Origin: Actinospineispora acaciae DSM 45401
GTDB lineage: Bacteria > Actinomycetota > Actinomycetes > Mycobacteriales > Pseudonocardiaceae
Assembly: GCF_000620785.1 (NCBI RefSeq)
Contig: NZ_JIAI01000001.1
Coordinates: 744,001-808,000, forward strand
Length of the DNA stretch: 64,000 nucleotides
Reading direction: 5' to 3'
Shown here: positions 32,914 to 41,791 of the stretch, one piece after another
Layout of the letters: each line of letters begins with the position of its first letter
Numbering within the stretch: position 1 is the stretch's first letter
The notes under the pieces: generated by a model
What the model saw: the letters and a program-made list of their open reading frames with translations, nothing else
What the model was told of the DNA's origin: nothing
The model's database searches: none
Made by a program: the position numbers and the translations under genes

Positions 32914-33885
32914 TCAAAGGTGCGGGAGCAGGGTCCCGGCCCGTTTGACGGTGCGGATGATGGGGGCGGTCTCCAGGTCGCGGATGGCCTCCAGCGGTGC
33001 GACCCGCTCGGTCAGGTAGCGGTACAGGTCGGTGGTGTCGCGGCAGTTCACGGTGGCGGTGAGGTTGGTCGACCCGGTGGTGGCGGCCACGAACGAGGCC
33101 TCGGGGTGGGTGGCCAGGGTCCGCGCGGTGTCGACAAGGCCGGACGGTGCGACGGACATCCACAGCCGGGTCTGGGCGCGCAGCCCGAGGGCTTCGGGCG
33201 GGATGTCGAGCAGGAAGTTCAGGATGCCCGCGGCGCGCAGGTGGTCGAGCCGCCGGCGCACGGTGGACACCGACCATCCGGTCGCGGCGGCCAGGTCCGA
33301 GTACGAGGTTCGCCCGTCCGCGCCCAGCGCGTCGAGCAGCGGGCGGTCGGCCGGCCTCGGTTGCGCGGGCACGTCGTCGGGGTCGGGGAGCGCGGGCCGC
33401 AGCGCCCACTCCTGGTCGGGCGTCAGGTAGGACAGGCCGCCCCAGTCGGACGGGGTGGCGAAGGCGGTCATCAGGGCGTGCGCGGACAGCGAGAGGACCC
33501 GGTCGGTGCGCGGCAGCTTGTGCAGCAGCAGGTCGTCGCGCGCCTGCGACGAGCTGACGTGCACCGTGCACACCACCTCGGTGCCGCCGGAGACCAGGTA
33601 CACCCAGGAGGCGTCGTCGCGGCGGGCCAGCGCGGCGGCGATCGCCCCGGCGGCGTCGGGCGTGGCCCGGAGGCGGATGTGCCAGGACTCGTAGCCGAGC
33701 CGGGTGCCGTCCAGCGCCCCGACCACACGCAGCACGCCCGAGGTGCGCAACCGGCGGTAGCGGCGGGCGACGGTGTTCTCCGAGACGCCGAGGACCTCGG
33801 CGAGGGTGCGCAGCTGGGCGCGGCCGTCGATGCGCAGGGCGTGCGCGAGGGCTCGGTCGAGGTCGTCCAGCGTGACGGTATCCAC
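32914..33885 (-). CDS. Lrp/AsnC regulator with two HTH-ligand units
   Basis: 323 residues from a GTG at 33885, twice the usual Lrp length of about 150. Two full units are visible: HTH one (LRTLAEVLGVSENTVARRYR), a ligand domain to about 155, then HTH two (YSDLAAATGWSVSTVRRRLD) and a second ligand domain (VAATTGSTNLTATVNC). Fused tandem Lrp proteins occur in actinomycetes. It is divergent from an MFS exporter whose expression it probably controls; a GACGGTAT direct repeat lies across the shared spacer. Confidence 0.9.
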   Translation of the reverse strand: MDTVTLDDLDRALAHALRIDGRAQLRTLAEVLGVSENTVARRYRRLRTSGVLRVVGALDGTRLGYESWHIRLRATPDAAGAIAAALARRDDASWVYLVSGGTEVVCTVHVSSSQARDDLLLHKLPRTDRVLSLSAHALMTAFATPSDWGGLSYLTPDQEWALRPALPDPDDVPAQPRPADRPLLDALGADGRTSYSDLAAATGWSVSTVRRRLDHLRAAGILNFLLDIPPEALGLRAQTRLWMSVAPSGLVDTARTLATHPEASFVAATTGSTNLTATVNCRDTTDLYRYLTERVAPLEAIRDLETAPIIRTVKRAGTLLPHL

Positions 33886-33911
33886 CGGAGAAGCCTAGAG
33901 CGCGACGGTAT
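33874..33911. promoter_or_regulatory. GACGGTAT direct repeat at Lrp/MFS divergent promoter
   Basis: GACGGTAT occurs at 33874-33881 and 33904-33911, 30 bp apart, spanning the Lrp start codon and the spacer to the MFS gene. Direct repeats about three helical turns apart fit Lrp-type binding, but the assignment is inference. Confidence 0.4.
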
Positions 33912-33942
33912 TTGTCGTGTGCGCTCGTCTGAGTATGTGCAT

Positions 33943-35352
33943 GTGACGCTGTCGCGCCACTCTGCGGCGGTGCGTACATGGTGGCCGCTGGTGGCGGTCT
34001 GTCTCGGGTCGTTCTTGTTCCTGCTGGATACGACGGTGGTGGCGGTCGCGCTGCCGGACATCGGCCGTGATCTCAGCGGCGATGTGACGGCCTCGCTGGC
34101 CACGCTGGAGTGGGTGCCGAACGGCTACACCCTCGTGCTCGCGGTGCTCATGCTGTCCGCCGGGTCGGTCGCGGACCGCCTCGGCCAGCGGCGCGCCTGC
34201 CTCGGTGGGCTGGGCGTGTTCGGCGTGGCGTCCCTGGCCTGCGCGCTCGCCCCGGGAACCGGGTGGCTGGTCGCGGCGCGCTGTGCGCAGGGCATCGGCG
34301 GGGCGGCGCTGGCGGTCACCGGGTTCGCGCTGGTCGCGGCCGCGTACCAGGGCCGCCGCCGGAGCACGGCGATCGGGGTGTACTTCGCGGTCAACAGCCT
34401 GGCCGCGGCGGTGGGGCCGATCGTCGGCGGCCTGCTCACCGAGCACCTCGGCTGGCGGTCGATCTTCTTCGTCAACGTTCCGGTCGTCGTGCTCACCATG
34501 GCGATGTCCGCGTGGGCGCTGCCCGCCGACCCCGCGCGCGCCGGCCGGCCCGCCCGACTTGACCTGCCGGGCATGGCCCTGTTCGCCGTGTTCGCGGCGG
34601 GCGCGACGTTCGGCCTCACCTCGGCGTCCGAACACGGCTGGGCCTCCCCCGCCACCGTCGCCGCCCTGGCCGTCGCGGTTGCGGCGCTGGTCGGCTTCCT
34701 GGCCGTCGAGGCCCGCCGAGCGGACGGGGTGCTCGACGTGTCGCTGCTGCGCACGGCGGCGTTCGCCAGCGCGCTGGTGGCGTGCGCGGTGTGGTCGGTG
34801 GTGTTCGCGGCGTTGGTCTTCACCTCGGTGTGGCTGCAGGCCGGGCTCGGCCTCGGCCCGGTGGCCGCCGGCCTGGCCATGGTCCCGCTCGCCGGCGCCG
34901 CCTTCCTCACCTCGACGGTCGCCGGCCGCGCGCTGCACGGGCGCTCGCCCCGGCTGACCGTCGGCGCCGGCCTGGTGCTCAACGGGGTGGGGTGCGCGTT
35001 GCAGACCGGGCTGGACGCCGACTCCGGGCCGGCCGCCCTCACCCTCGGCCTGGTCGTGACCGGGATCGGGGTCGGGCTGGCCGGCCCGGCGCTCGGCTCG
35101 GCGGTGCTGGCGGCCGCGCCGCCGCACCGGGCCGGGATGGCCAGCGGGGCGATGTCCACCACCCGCCAGCTCGGCCAGACCCTGGGCGTGGCGGCGTTCG
35201 GCATCCTGTTCCAGGCCGGCGACGGGGCCGTCACGGCCGGCCTGGTGCGGGTCAACATGGTCGCGGCCGCGTTGAGCCTGCTCGCCGGCCTGCTCGCGGT
35301 GGCCTTCTTCACCGCACCCGCGGGAGCCGGCGATCAGGCGATGCGTCGGTAG
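33943..35352 (+). CDS. MFS drug exporter, DHA2 family, 14 helices
   Basis: 469 residues from a GTG at 33943; GTG at 33919, 33937 and 33970 are also in frame, and the one at 33970 (VRTWWPLVAV) leaves the normal short N-terminus. Motifs: FLFLLDTTVVAVALPDIGRDL in TM1, SVADRLGQRRA (motif A), a TM5 motif-C region AVGPIVGGLLTEHLGWRSIFF in part. The family exports drugs by proton antiport, and the divergent Lrp-type regulator suggests induction by a small molecule or amino acid. Its 3' end overlaps the DHFR-like gene by 19 nt. Confidence 0.92.
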   Translation: MTLSRHSAAVRTWWPLVAVCLGSFLFLLDTTVVAVALPDIGRDLSGDVTASLATLEWVPNGYTLVLAVLMLSAGSVADRLGQRRACLGGLGVFGVASLACALAPGTGWLVAARCAQGIGGAALAVTGFALVAAAYQGRRRSTAIGVYFAVNSLAAAVGPIVGGLLTEHLGWRSIFFVNVPVVVLTMAMSAWALPADPARAGRPARLDLPGMALFAVFAAGATFGLTSASEHGWASPATVAALAVAVAALVGFLAVEARRADGVLDVSLLRTAAFASALVACAVWSVVFAALVFTSVWLQAGLGLGPVAAGLAMVPLAGAAFLTSTVAGRALHGRSPRLTVGAGLVLNGVGCALQTGLDADSGPAALTLGLVVTGIGVGLAGPALGSAVLAAAPPHRAGMASGAMSTTRQLGQTLGVAAFGILFQAGDGAVTAGLVRVNMVAAALSLLAGLLAVAFFTAPAGAGDQAMRR

Positions 35353-35897
35353 ATGTCCTCCCGCGCCTGGGACGGGAACGTCCGCGAGCCGGTGACCCGC
35401 CAGGACGTCTTCTTCGTCGACCGGGGGAACACCCGCGCGCCGAAGCCCACCGTGACCGGGAAGACCATCAGGCGGAGCTCGTCGACCAGGTCGTTCTCCA
35501 GCAGGGCGTGGACCAGCGTGGTGCTGCCCTGCACCACGATCTGGCCGTCACCGTCCGCCTTCAGCGCCGCCACCTCCTTGACGACGTCGCCGCGCAGCAC
35601 GGTGGTGTTGTTCCAGGCGGGGTCGGTCAGCGTGCTGGACACCACGTACTTGGGCATGCCGTTCATCCGGTCGGCGAACTCGCCGGTGTAGGTGGGCCAC
35701 GCCCCGGCGAAGCTCTCGTAGGTCACCCTCCCGATGAGCAGCAGCTCGGCGGCGAGCATCTCGTGCATCTTGTGGTCGATCTGCTCGGCGTCCTCGTAGT
35801 CGCGGACCCAGTCGGTGTGCGGGTGGCCGGGCTCGCCGCCCGGGGCCTCCATCACGCCGTCCAGCGTGACGAACGCGGAGACGATCAGTGTTCTCAT
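35334..35897 (-). CDS. Dihydrofolate-reductase-fold (RibD C-terminal) protein
   Basis: 187 residues from the ATG at 35897, with AAGGAACC-like sequence upstream. Family marks: VSAFVTLDGVMEAPGGEP, LLLIGRVTYESFAGAWPT, KYVVSSTLTDPAWNNTTVL, QIVVQGSTTLVHALLENDLVDEL and TVGFGARVFP. These are small stand-alone reductases related to RibD; the substrate is unknown. Its codon use fits its neighbours. Tail-to-tail with the MFS gene. Confidence 0.9.
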   Translation of the reverse strand: MRTLIVSAFVTLDGVMEAPGGEPGHPHTDWVRDYEDAEQIDHKMHEMLAAELLLIGRVTYESFAGAWPTYTGEFADRMNGMPKYVVSSTLTDPAWNNTTVLRGDVVKEVAALKADGDGQIVVQGSTTLVHALLENDLVDELRLMVFPVTVGFGARVFPRSTKKTSWRVTGSRTFPSQAREDIYRRIA

Positions 35898-36884
35898 GGC
35901 GTGGTTCCTTCCCTGTGTCGGATGCCCGGCGCGCCCGAGGCTCGCCGGCCGTACGACTGGTACGACGCCCGGGTCGGAGCGGAATCGACAACCGCCTCGG
36001 ACCAACCCGCCGCGTCGGCTACCGGCGGTGAGGTGGATCACCCTTCGGCCGCCACCGGCCACACGTCGGGCGCGCCGGAGCGCTACCGTCACGAACCACG
36101 AATCCCCTGGATATCACATATGTCACTCGATGGTGGGAAGTCGGCCCACCTGCAGTTCTTCCCGGATCGGGTCGGTCGTTGAGACCACTGGAACCACGGC
36201 GAGCATCGCCACGAAGGCCACCCCGTCGGTCGGTCCGCCGAGCGACGGGAGGGAAGCCGTGGGGTGAGCGACAGGTGGTCCGATGGGCCTGGGGGGGCCG
36301 ATCGTGATCGCCGGGGAGAGTCGCTCACCCCACGGCCATGACGGCCGTTCGGCAACTGTTCCACTCAATGCGCGCTCGTCGCTCGGATGACCTTCCCGGG
36401 TGTGGGCACCGGTTCGCATCGGTGCCACTGATCGCCGCTGCCGGCCCGTGCCGCCGTCGACAAATGTCGTCCAGTTGATCGCGGATCGGTGGCGAATGGG
36501 CCGAGCTGATTGCGTTTTCGCGCCGATGCCACGTTGTTGTCTCAATCCTTAACCTCATTAGCGCGCGGCACCGAGAACCGGTACAACCGACATATGCTGA
36601 AGGTTTCGGCGTGAACCGCGTGTGTAACGAACATCGGTGCGATCTTTTCAAGGTGGTCTGTCGTCGATCATCGATGTTCATCTGCGCATATGTCTGTCCA
36701 CCTGGGAGTTTGTGGTGACGGGTCGATCACGTTCGGAAGGTCAGTTTCGAGAATTCGCCGCCGCGGCCGGGCATTGGGGGTTACGGTGAACCAGCGGTCA
36801 GGGTCGGGGGACGAGAAAGGACTGCGATGGTCGAGAACCCGATCGCGATGGCGTAACGAGTCAGTGTGAAAGGAAGCTTGGCTG
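35898..36884. other. Gene-poor stretch of about 1 kb before the terpene synthase
   Basis: I found no convincing protein here. Short overlapping open frames on the minus strand (for example 36123-36545) have no ribosome site, no domain and unusual composition. The stretch is visibly richer in A and T after 36360. It contains a 17-bp inverted repeat (36256-36336) and presumably the terpene synthase promoter near its right end. A small RNA or remnant element is possible. Confidence 0.6.
36256..36336. repeat. 17-bp perfect inverted repeat, 47-nt spacer
   Basis: GCCGTGGGGTGAGCGAC (36256-36272) pairs perfectly with GTCGCTCACCCCACGGC (36320-36336). The 47-nt interval is G-rich and includes GGGCCTGGGGGGGCC. 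No gene ends nearby on either strand, so it is not an ordinary terminator; it could be a MITE-like remnant, a structured RNA or a protein-binding site. Confidence 0.85.
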
Positions 36885-37871
36885 GTGCCGTACGTGGCGG
36901 ATTTTCCCATTCCGTATCCGAGCAAGTTCAATCCGGAGGCCGACGCGGCGCGCCGCGGCGTCCAGGCGTGGCTGGCGGACTCCGGGATCGTTGAGGCGGC
37001 GCACCCCGGGGCCGCGCTGGAGAGCTTCGACTCCTGGCAGGTGGCGTCCTGCGCCGCGCGGGTGTGGCCGGAGGCGACGGGTGCCGACCTGTTGCTGGCC
37101 GCGAAGTTCCTGGGCTGGTACCTGCTGCATGACGACGAGTTCGACGGGCCGGTGGGGCAGGACCCGGCCGCGGCCAGCGCCCTGTGCCAGGACTTCGTGG
37201 ATGTGGTCAACGGCGCCCGGATCGAGGGTGCCTCGGGCCTGCTGCGTGCCTTCCAGCTGCTGTGGGTCGAGGCGACGGATGCCATGTCCGAGGACTGGAT
37301 CGGGCGCAGCCGGGCCAACTGGGTGGACTTCCTGACCTCGTACGGCGACGAGGCGGCCAGTCGCTACCACCACACGCTGCCCGGTTCGCTGGAGGAGTAC
37401 CTGGCGCTGCGCCGGCGCTCGGTGGGCATGGAGACCTGTTTCGACCTCACCGAGCGCCTCTACCGCTGCGAGCTGGCGCCCGAGCTGGCCCGCGACGAGC
37501 GGCTGCTCACCATGCGCCGGCTGGCCGGCGAGATGATCGCCCTGGTCAACGACGTGTTCTCGGTGGAGAAGGAGGAGGCACTCGGCGACCACCTCAACGC
37601 CGTGCTGGTCATCGAGCGCACCCGCAACCGCACCCGGGACCAGGCGGTGGCGCTGGCCAGGGACGAGGTGGGCGTGCTGGCCGTCGAGCTGACCAGGCTG
37701 GAGACGGAGCTGCTCGCCGAGCACGGGATCGCGCCGGTGTCCGACGCGCTGGCGCTGCGGCGGTTCACCACCAACCTGTGGGACTGGTCGCGCGGCAGCG
37801 TCGACTGGCACATCGAGACGATGCGCTATCGCCAACGCGACCGTGACCTGGGGGCGGTGAAGGCCCGGTAG
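36885..37871 (+). CDS. Class I terpene synthase
   Basis: 328 residues from a GTG at 36885, with AAAGGAAG upstream. It has all class I hallmarks: the Asp-rich metal motif in LLHDDEFDGP (DDEFD), the diphosphate-sensor arginines in LRRRSVGMETCFDL, the NSE/DTE motif NDVFSVEKEE that binds the second metal, and the C-terminal RY pair in ETMRYRQRD. Length is normal for a bacterial sesquiterpene or similar cyclase; the product cannot be read from sequence. No prenyl transferase, cytochrome P450 or methyltransferase lies next to it, so it stands alone. Starts after a 1 kb gene-poor stretch. Confidence 0.92.
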   Translation: MPYVADFPIPYPSKFNPEADAARRGVQAWLADSGIVEAAHPGAALESFDSWQVASCAARVWPEATGADLLLAAKFLGWYLLHDDEFDGPVGQDPAAASALCQDFVDVVNGARIEGASGLLRAFQLLWVEATDAMSEDWIGRSRANWVDFLTSYGDEAASRYHHTLPGSLEEYLALRRRSVGMETCFDLTERLYRCELAPELARDERLLTMRRLAGEMIALVNDVFSVEKEEALGDHLNAVLVIERTRNRTRDQAVALARDEVGVLAVELTRLETELLAEHGIAPVSDALALRRFTTNLWDWSRGSVDWHIETMRYRQRDRDLGAVKAR

Positions 37872-37990
37872 ACGCCCGCGCGGGGAGCCCGCCGCCGGTG
37901 ATGCCGGCGGGCTCCCCCGGCCCGCTCCGGTGGCCGGGTGCCGACCGAACGGCGATGATGAGCGCCCTCTCGACCGGAAGGTGGTACGCC

Positions 37991-39364
37991 GTGTCCGAAC
38001 CGTGTCACGCCACGATCGCCGAGCTCCAGGCGGGCATCGCGTCCGGCGCGTACAGCCGCGAGGACGTCGTGGCCGCGCACCTCGGTCGGACCGAGCGGAT
38101 CAACCCGGTCACGAACTCCTACTGCGAGCTGCGCGGCGACCAGGTGCTCGCCGAGGCACGCGCGGCGGACCGGGAGTACGGGCGTGAGCTGTCCGGTCCG
38201 CTGGACGGCGTGCCGATGTCGATCAAGGACAGCTTCGCGGTGCGGGGCCTGCGCCGCACGGACGGCCTGCCGGTGCACGCCGACCGGGTCGCCGACGAGG
38301 ACGACGAGGTGGTCGCCCGGCTGCGCGACGCGGGCGGGCTGGTGCTCGGGCACGCCAACGTCCCGGACATCTGCATCAGGTGGAACACCATCAGCGGGCT
38401 CTACGGCATCGCGCGCAACCCGAGGGACCCGTCGCGGACCGCCGGGGGAAGCTCCGGCGGCGATGCGGCGAACGTGGCCGCCGGGATGGCCACCGTGGGC
38501 ATGGGCCAGGACCTGGGCGGTTCGATCCGGGTGCCGGCCAGCTTCTGCGGCGTCTACGGGCTGCGCCCCGGCGCGGGCACGGTGCCCAACCTGTCGGTGA
38601 TCCCGCCGTTCCCGGCCAGCCCCACCCTCGACGCGATGGGCACCAGCGGCCCGTTCGCCCGCTCGGCCGCCGACCTGCGGACGATGTTCTCCGTGATCGC
38701 CGGCGCCCACCCGCACGACCCGGTGTCCGTCCCGGCGCCGCTGGCCGGCACCGCGTCGCCCAGGGTGGCCGTGCTGCGCGGAGAGACCGGGGCCGTCCTG
38801 GACGCCGAGATCGAGGCGCGGCTGGACGCGACCGTCGACGCGCTGCGCCGGGCCGGTTTCGAGGTGGCCGAGGACGTCGTCCCGGACCTGCGCAGGGCGC
38901 CCGAGGTGTGGGCGGCCATCAACGGCACCGAGCTGATCAACATCGCGCTGCCCGAGGTCGGCGCCGAGATGACCGGCAGCGGCCGCCAGCACATCGAAGA
39001 CATGTTCGGCATCTTCGACCTCGGCCTCGACCTGCGCGCCTACCACGCCGTGTGGCTCGAACGGCGGGCGCTGCAGGACGCCCTGGTCCGATTCCTGGAG
39101 GACTACCCGATCATCGTCGCGCCGGTGGCCGGGATGCCGGCGCCACCGCTGGACTTCGACCACCTGATCGGCCGGGAGGCCTCCGCGCGCCTGTTCGACC
39201 GGATGCGCTGCGTGCCGTGGGTGAACCTGTTCGGTCTGCCCGGGCTGGCCCTGCCCAACGGCATCCAGCTGGTCACCCGGCGGTTCCACGAGCCCGACCT
39301 GCTCGCCACCGCCGAGGCGATCGAGCCGCTGCTGCCCGCCGTCGAGGTCGCCGACCCCGTCTAG
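37991..39364 (+). CDS. Amidase, signature family
   Basis: 457 residues from the GTG at 37991, where GGAAGG lies at suitable spacing; ATGs at 37955 and 37958 are in-frame alternatives. The Ser-cisSer-Lys triad is intact: Lys in MSIKDSFAVRG, cis-Ser in AGGSSGGDAANV and the nucleophile Ser in GQDLGGSIRVPASFCG. It hydrolyses an amide to acid and ammonia in the cytoplasm; chain length or aromatic preference is unknown. It precedes an AraC regulator and an ABC importer on the same strand and may act on what that importer brings in. Confidence 0.92.
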   Translation: MSEPCHATIAELQAGIASGAYSREDVVAAHLGRTERINPVTNSYCELRGDQVLAEARAADREYGRELSGPLDGVPMSIKDSFAVRGLRRTDGLPVHADRVADEDDEVVARLRDAGGLVLGHANVPDICIRWNTISGLYGIARNPRDPSRTAGGSSGGDAANVAAGMATVGMGQDLGGSIRVPASFCGVYGLRPGAGTVPNLSVIPPFPASPTLDAMGTSGPFARSAADLRTMFSVIAGAHPHDPVSVPAPLAGTASPRVAVLRGETGAVLDAEIEARLDATVDALRRAGFEVAEDVVPDLRRAPEVWAAINGTELINIALPEVGAEMTGSGRQHIEDMFGIFDLGLDLRAYHAVWLERRALQDALVRFLEDYPIIVAPVAGMPAPPLDFDHLIGREASARLFDRMRCVPWVNLFGLPGLALPNGIQLVTRRFHEPDLLATAEAIEPLLPAVEVADPV

Positions 39365-39405
39365 CGCGGCCGGCATGGGGTTCTCCGGCGCCTTGACGCT
39401 CCGGC

Positions 39406-39424
39406 TCGTATAGAACATCGTATA
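39406..39424. promoter_or_regulatory. TCGTATA direct repeat upstream of AraC gene
   Basis: TCGTATA occurs at 39406-39412 and 39418-39424, 12 bp apart, in the 105-bp gap between the amidase stop and the AraC start. A TTGACG hexamer lies at 39393. The repeat may be a binding site of the AraC protein or overlap its promoter. Confidence 0.4.
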
Positions 39425-39469
39425 CGCGGACCGTGGTCGGGTCCTCACGATCACCAATGGAGGTAGCTC

Positions 39470-40444
39470 GTGACCAGCATCGCTCGGGCCGAACGGGCCA
39501 ACCATGTCAAGACCTCGGTGATCCAGGAGTTCGACGACTTCCGTAACGCGGTGTCCGCCTCCTTCGTGCCCCTGAGCGTCACCAGCGACCGTGCCGACAA
39601 CTTCTGGGGCCGCATCAGGTCCTGCGCGGTCTCCGAGGTCAGCGTCACGGAGATCAACGCCGCCGGGCACGTGGTGCACCGGACCCCGGAGCTGATCAAG
39701 CAGGCGGACCGGCAGTACTACAAGATCAGCCTGCTGCTCGCGGGTAGTGGCCTGCTCATCCAGGACAACCGCGAGGCGCTGCTGCGCCCCGGTGACCTGG
39801 CAATATACGATACCCGCCGCCCGTACTCGCTGATCTTCGAACGGGACTTCCGGACCATGGTGGTGATGTTCCCGTACCACCTGATCGACCTCCCGGCCGA
39901 CATGATCAGGCAGCTCACCGCGGTACCGATCTCGGGCCGGGAGGGCCTGGGCAACGTGGTGGTGCCGTTCCTGGCAAGGATCGCGGACAACCTGGAGCAG
40001 CTCAACGGGGCGACCGGCGCCCGGCTGACCCACGGCGCGCTGGACCTGGTGACCACGCTGTTCGCCAGCGAGCTCGACCTGGGCCGCGCCGCCGAGGACC
40101 CGCACCACGCGCTCATGCAGCGCATCCGCGCCTACATCGACGCCAACCTGGCATGCACCGACCTCGGTCCGGGCCAGATCGCCGCCGCGCACTACATCTC
40201 CACCCGGCACCTGCACGGCATCTTCCGCGAGCAGGGCACCACCGTGTCGAACTGGATCCGGTCACGGCGGCTCGAGCGCTGCCGCCGTGACCTGCTCGAC
40301 CCGGTCTACGCGAACCGCCCGATCGCCGCCATCGCCGCGAAGTGGGGCTTCGTGGACGCCGCGCACTTCAGCCGGGTGTTCAAGGCCGCGTTCGGCCGCC
40401 CGCCGAGCGACCTGCGGTGCAACCGCCTCCCGTCCGGGGGCTGA
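39470..40444 (+). CDS. AraC family regulator with FeaR-like N-terminal domain
   Basis: 324 residues from a GTG at 39470, with GGAGGTAG upstream. The N-terminal about 200 residues match the AraC-binding-like domain (FVPLSVTS, FWGRIRSCAVSEVSVTEINA, PGDLAIYDTRRPYSL). The C-terminal double HTH shows in IAAAHYISTRHLHGIFREQG and AAKWGFVDAAHFSRVFKAAFG. FeaR-type regulators activate aromatic amine or aldehyde catabolism. It sits between the amidase and the branched-chain-type ABC importer, its likely targets. Confidence 0.92.
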   Translation: MTSIARAERANHVKTSVIQEFDDFRNAVSASFVPLSVTSDRADNFWGRIRSCAVSEVSVTEINAAGHVVHRTPELIKQADRQYYKISLLLAGSGLLIQDNREALLRPGDLAIYDTRRPYSLIFERDFRTMVVMFPYHLIDLPADMIRQLTAVPISGREGLGNVVVPFLARIADNLEQLNGATGARLTHGALDLVTTLFASELDLGRAAEDPHHALMQRIRAYIDANLACTDLGPGQIAAAHYISTRHLHGIFREQGTTVSNWIRSRRLERCRRDLLDPVYANRPIAAIAAKWGFVDAAHFSRVFKAAFGRPPSDLRCNRLPSGG

Positions 40445-40594
40445 CGCCGGGGTTGGCGCCGGGGGTTGACCAGGAGCGAACAGGCGTTGTCGGCGAGCGT
40501 GCTGACCCGGCGCACCCCCTTGAGACCCGCACCACCGGCGAGACAGCCTGACGACCCGCCCTCAGCGGAGGGTCCTGCCATCACGGAGACAACC

Positions 40595-41782
40595 ATGAGA
40601 ACCAAGGCGTTCGGGCTGGTCGCTCTCGCCGCATCCATCCTCCTGATCGTGAGCGGCTGCGGGGGCGGTGGCGGCGGTTCGCAGGGTCCGATCGTCGTCG
40701 GCTCGGTGAACTCGATCAGCGGCCCGGCCACGTTCCCCGAGGCGTCCCAGGCGGCGAAGGCCGTGTTCGACCAGGTCAACGCCAGCGGGGGGATCAAGGG
40801 CCGGCAGATCTCCTACCGCGCGGTGGACGACAAGGGCGACCCGGCCTCGGCGGCCTCGGCGGCGCGCCAGGTCGTCGGCAGCGACGAGGCGGTGGCCCTG
40901 ATCGGCTCGGCCAGCCTGCTGGAGTGCCAGATCAACACCAAGTACTACGAGCAGAACAAGATCCTCTCGATCCCGGGCATCGGGGTCGACCCGGCGTGCT
41001 TCAACAGCCCGAACATCTCGCCGGCCAACGTCGGGCCGTACAACGACATGACGCTGACGCTGCTCTACGGCTCCGAGGTGCTCAAGCTCGACAACATCTG
41101 CGCCCTGCTGGAGATCGCCGGCAACACGCTGCCCTCCTACCAGGCGGCGATCGACAAGTGGAGCCAGATCACCGGCAAGAAGCTCAAGTACATCGACGCC
41201 ACGGTGCCCTACGGCGGCTCGGACTACACCTCCTACATCGTCAAGGCACGCCAGGCCGGCTGCCAGGCGGTCACCGTGAACCCGGTGGAGCCGGACTCGA
41301 TCGGCCAGCTCAAGGCCGCCGAGGCGCAGGGCTGGAACGACGTCACCTGGCTGCTGCTGACCAGCGTCTACAGCACGAACTACGCCAAGGCCGTCACGAA
41401 CGCGGGCAAGGGCGTCTACGTCCCCGCCGAGTTCTACCCGTTCACCGACGTGAACAGCCCGCAGAACAAGGAATGGCACGACCTGATGGCCAAGAACAAC
41501 ATCCCGCTCACCTCGTTCAGCCAGGGCGGCTACCTGGCCGCGAAGTACTTCGTCGAGGTGGCGCAGGGCATCAACGGCGACGTCACCCGCGAGTCGGTCA
41601 CCAAGGCGCTGCACGAGATGAAGCCGGTCTCCAACCCGATGGTCGGCGACCCGTTCCAGTTCGGCACCGCCAACGTGCACTCCGGTGGTACGTCCGGCTG
41701 GCCGGTCAAGCTGTCCACCGGCAGCAACCAGTGGGAGCGCATCGCCAACGACTGGCTGCGCATCCCCGCCAAGTCACAGTAA
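40595..41782 (+). CDS. ABC importer binding lipoprotein, LivK/AmiC type
   Basis: 395 residues from the ATG at 40595, preceded by GGAGAC. Signal peptide with lipobox SGC at Cys22, so it is anchored outside the membrane. Type I periplasmic-binding fold: GSVNSISGPATFPEASQAAKA, VNASGGIKGRQISYRAVDDKGDP and ARQVVGSDEAVALIGSAS. Family ligands include branched-chain amino acids, amides and aromatic acids. The amidase and AraC regulator upstream make an amide or related compound plausible. First gene of a four-gene transport operon; 9-nt gap to the next. Confidence 0.92.
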   Translation: MRTKAFGLVALAASILLIVSGCGGGGGGSQGPIVVGSVNSISGPATFPEASQAAKAVFDQVNASGGIKGRQISYRAVDDKGDPASAASAARQVVGSDEAVALIGSASLLECQINTKYYEQNKILSIPGIGVDPACFNSPNISPANVGPYNDMTLTLLYGSEVLKLDNICALLEIAGNTLPSYQAAIDKWSQITGKKLKYIDATVPYGGSDYTSYIVKARQAGCQAVTVNPVEPDSIGQLKAAEAQGWNDVTWLLLTSVYSTNYAKAVTNAGKGVYVPAEFYPFTDVNSPQNKEWHDLMAKNNIPLTSFSQGGYLAAKYFVEVAQGINGDVTRESVTKALHEMKPVSNPMVGDPFQFGTANVHSGGTSGWPVKLSTGSNQWERIANDWLRIPAKSQ

Positions 41783-41791
41783 GGGAGTCAG

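Noticed and set aside
36123..36681. Small minus-strand frames in the 1 kb gene-poor stretch, one ending PTDGVAFVAMLAVVPVV
   Set aside because: A possible RiPP-like precursor was considered, but there is no ribosome site, no leader motif and no modifying enzyme nearby.
39393..39424. TTGACG plus TATAGA/TATACG as a sigma-70 promoter for the AraC gene
   Set aside because: Spacers of 10 or 22 bp do not fit; only the direct repeat is reported.
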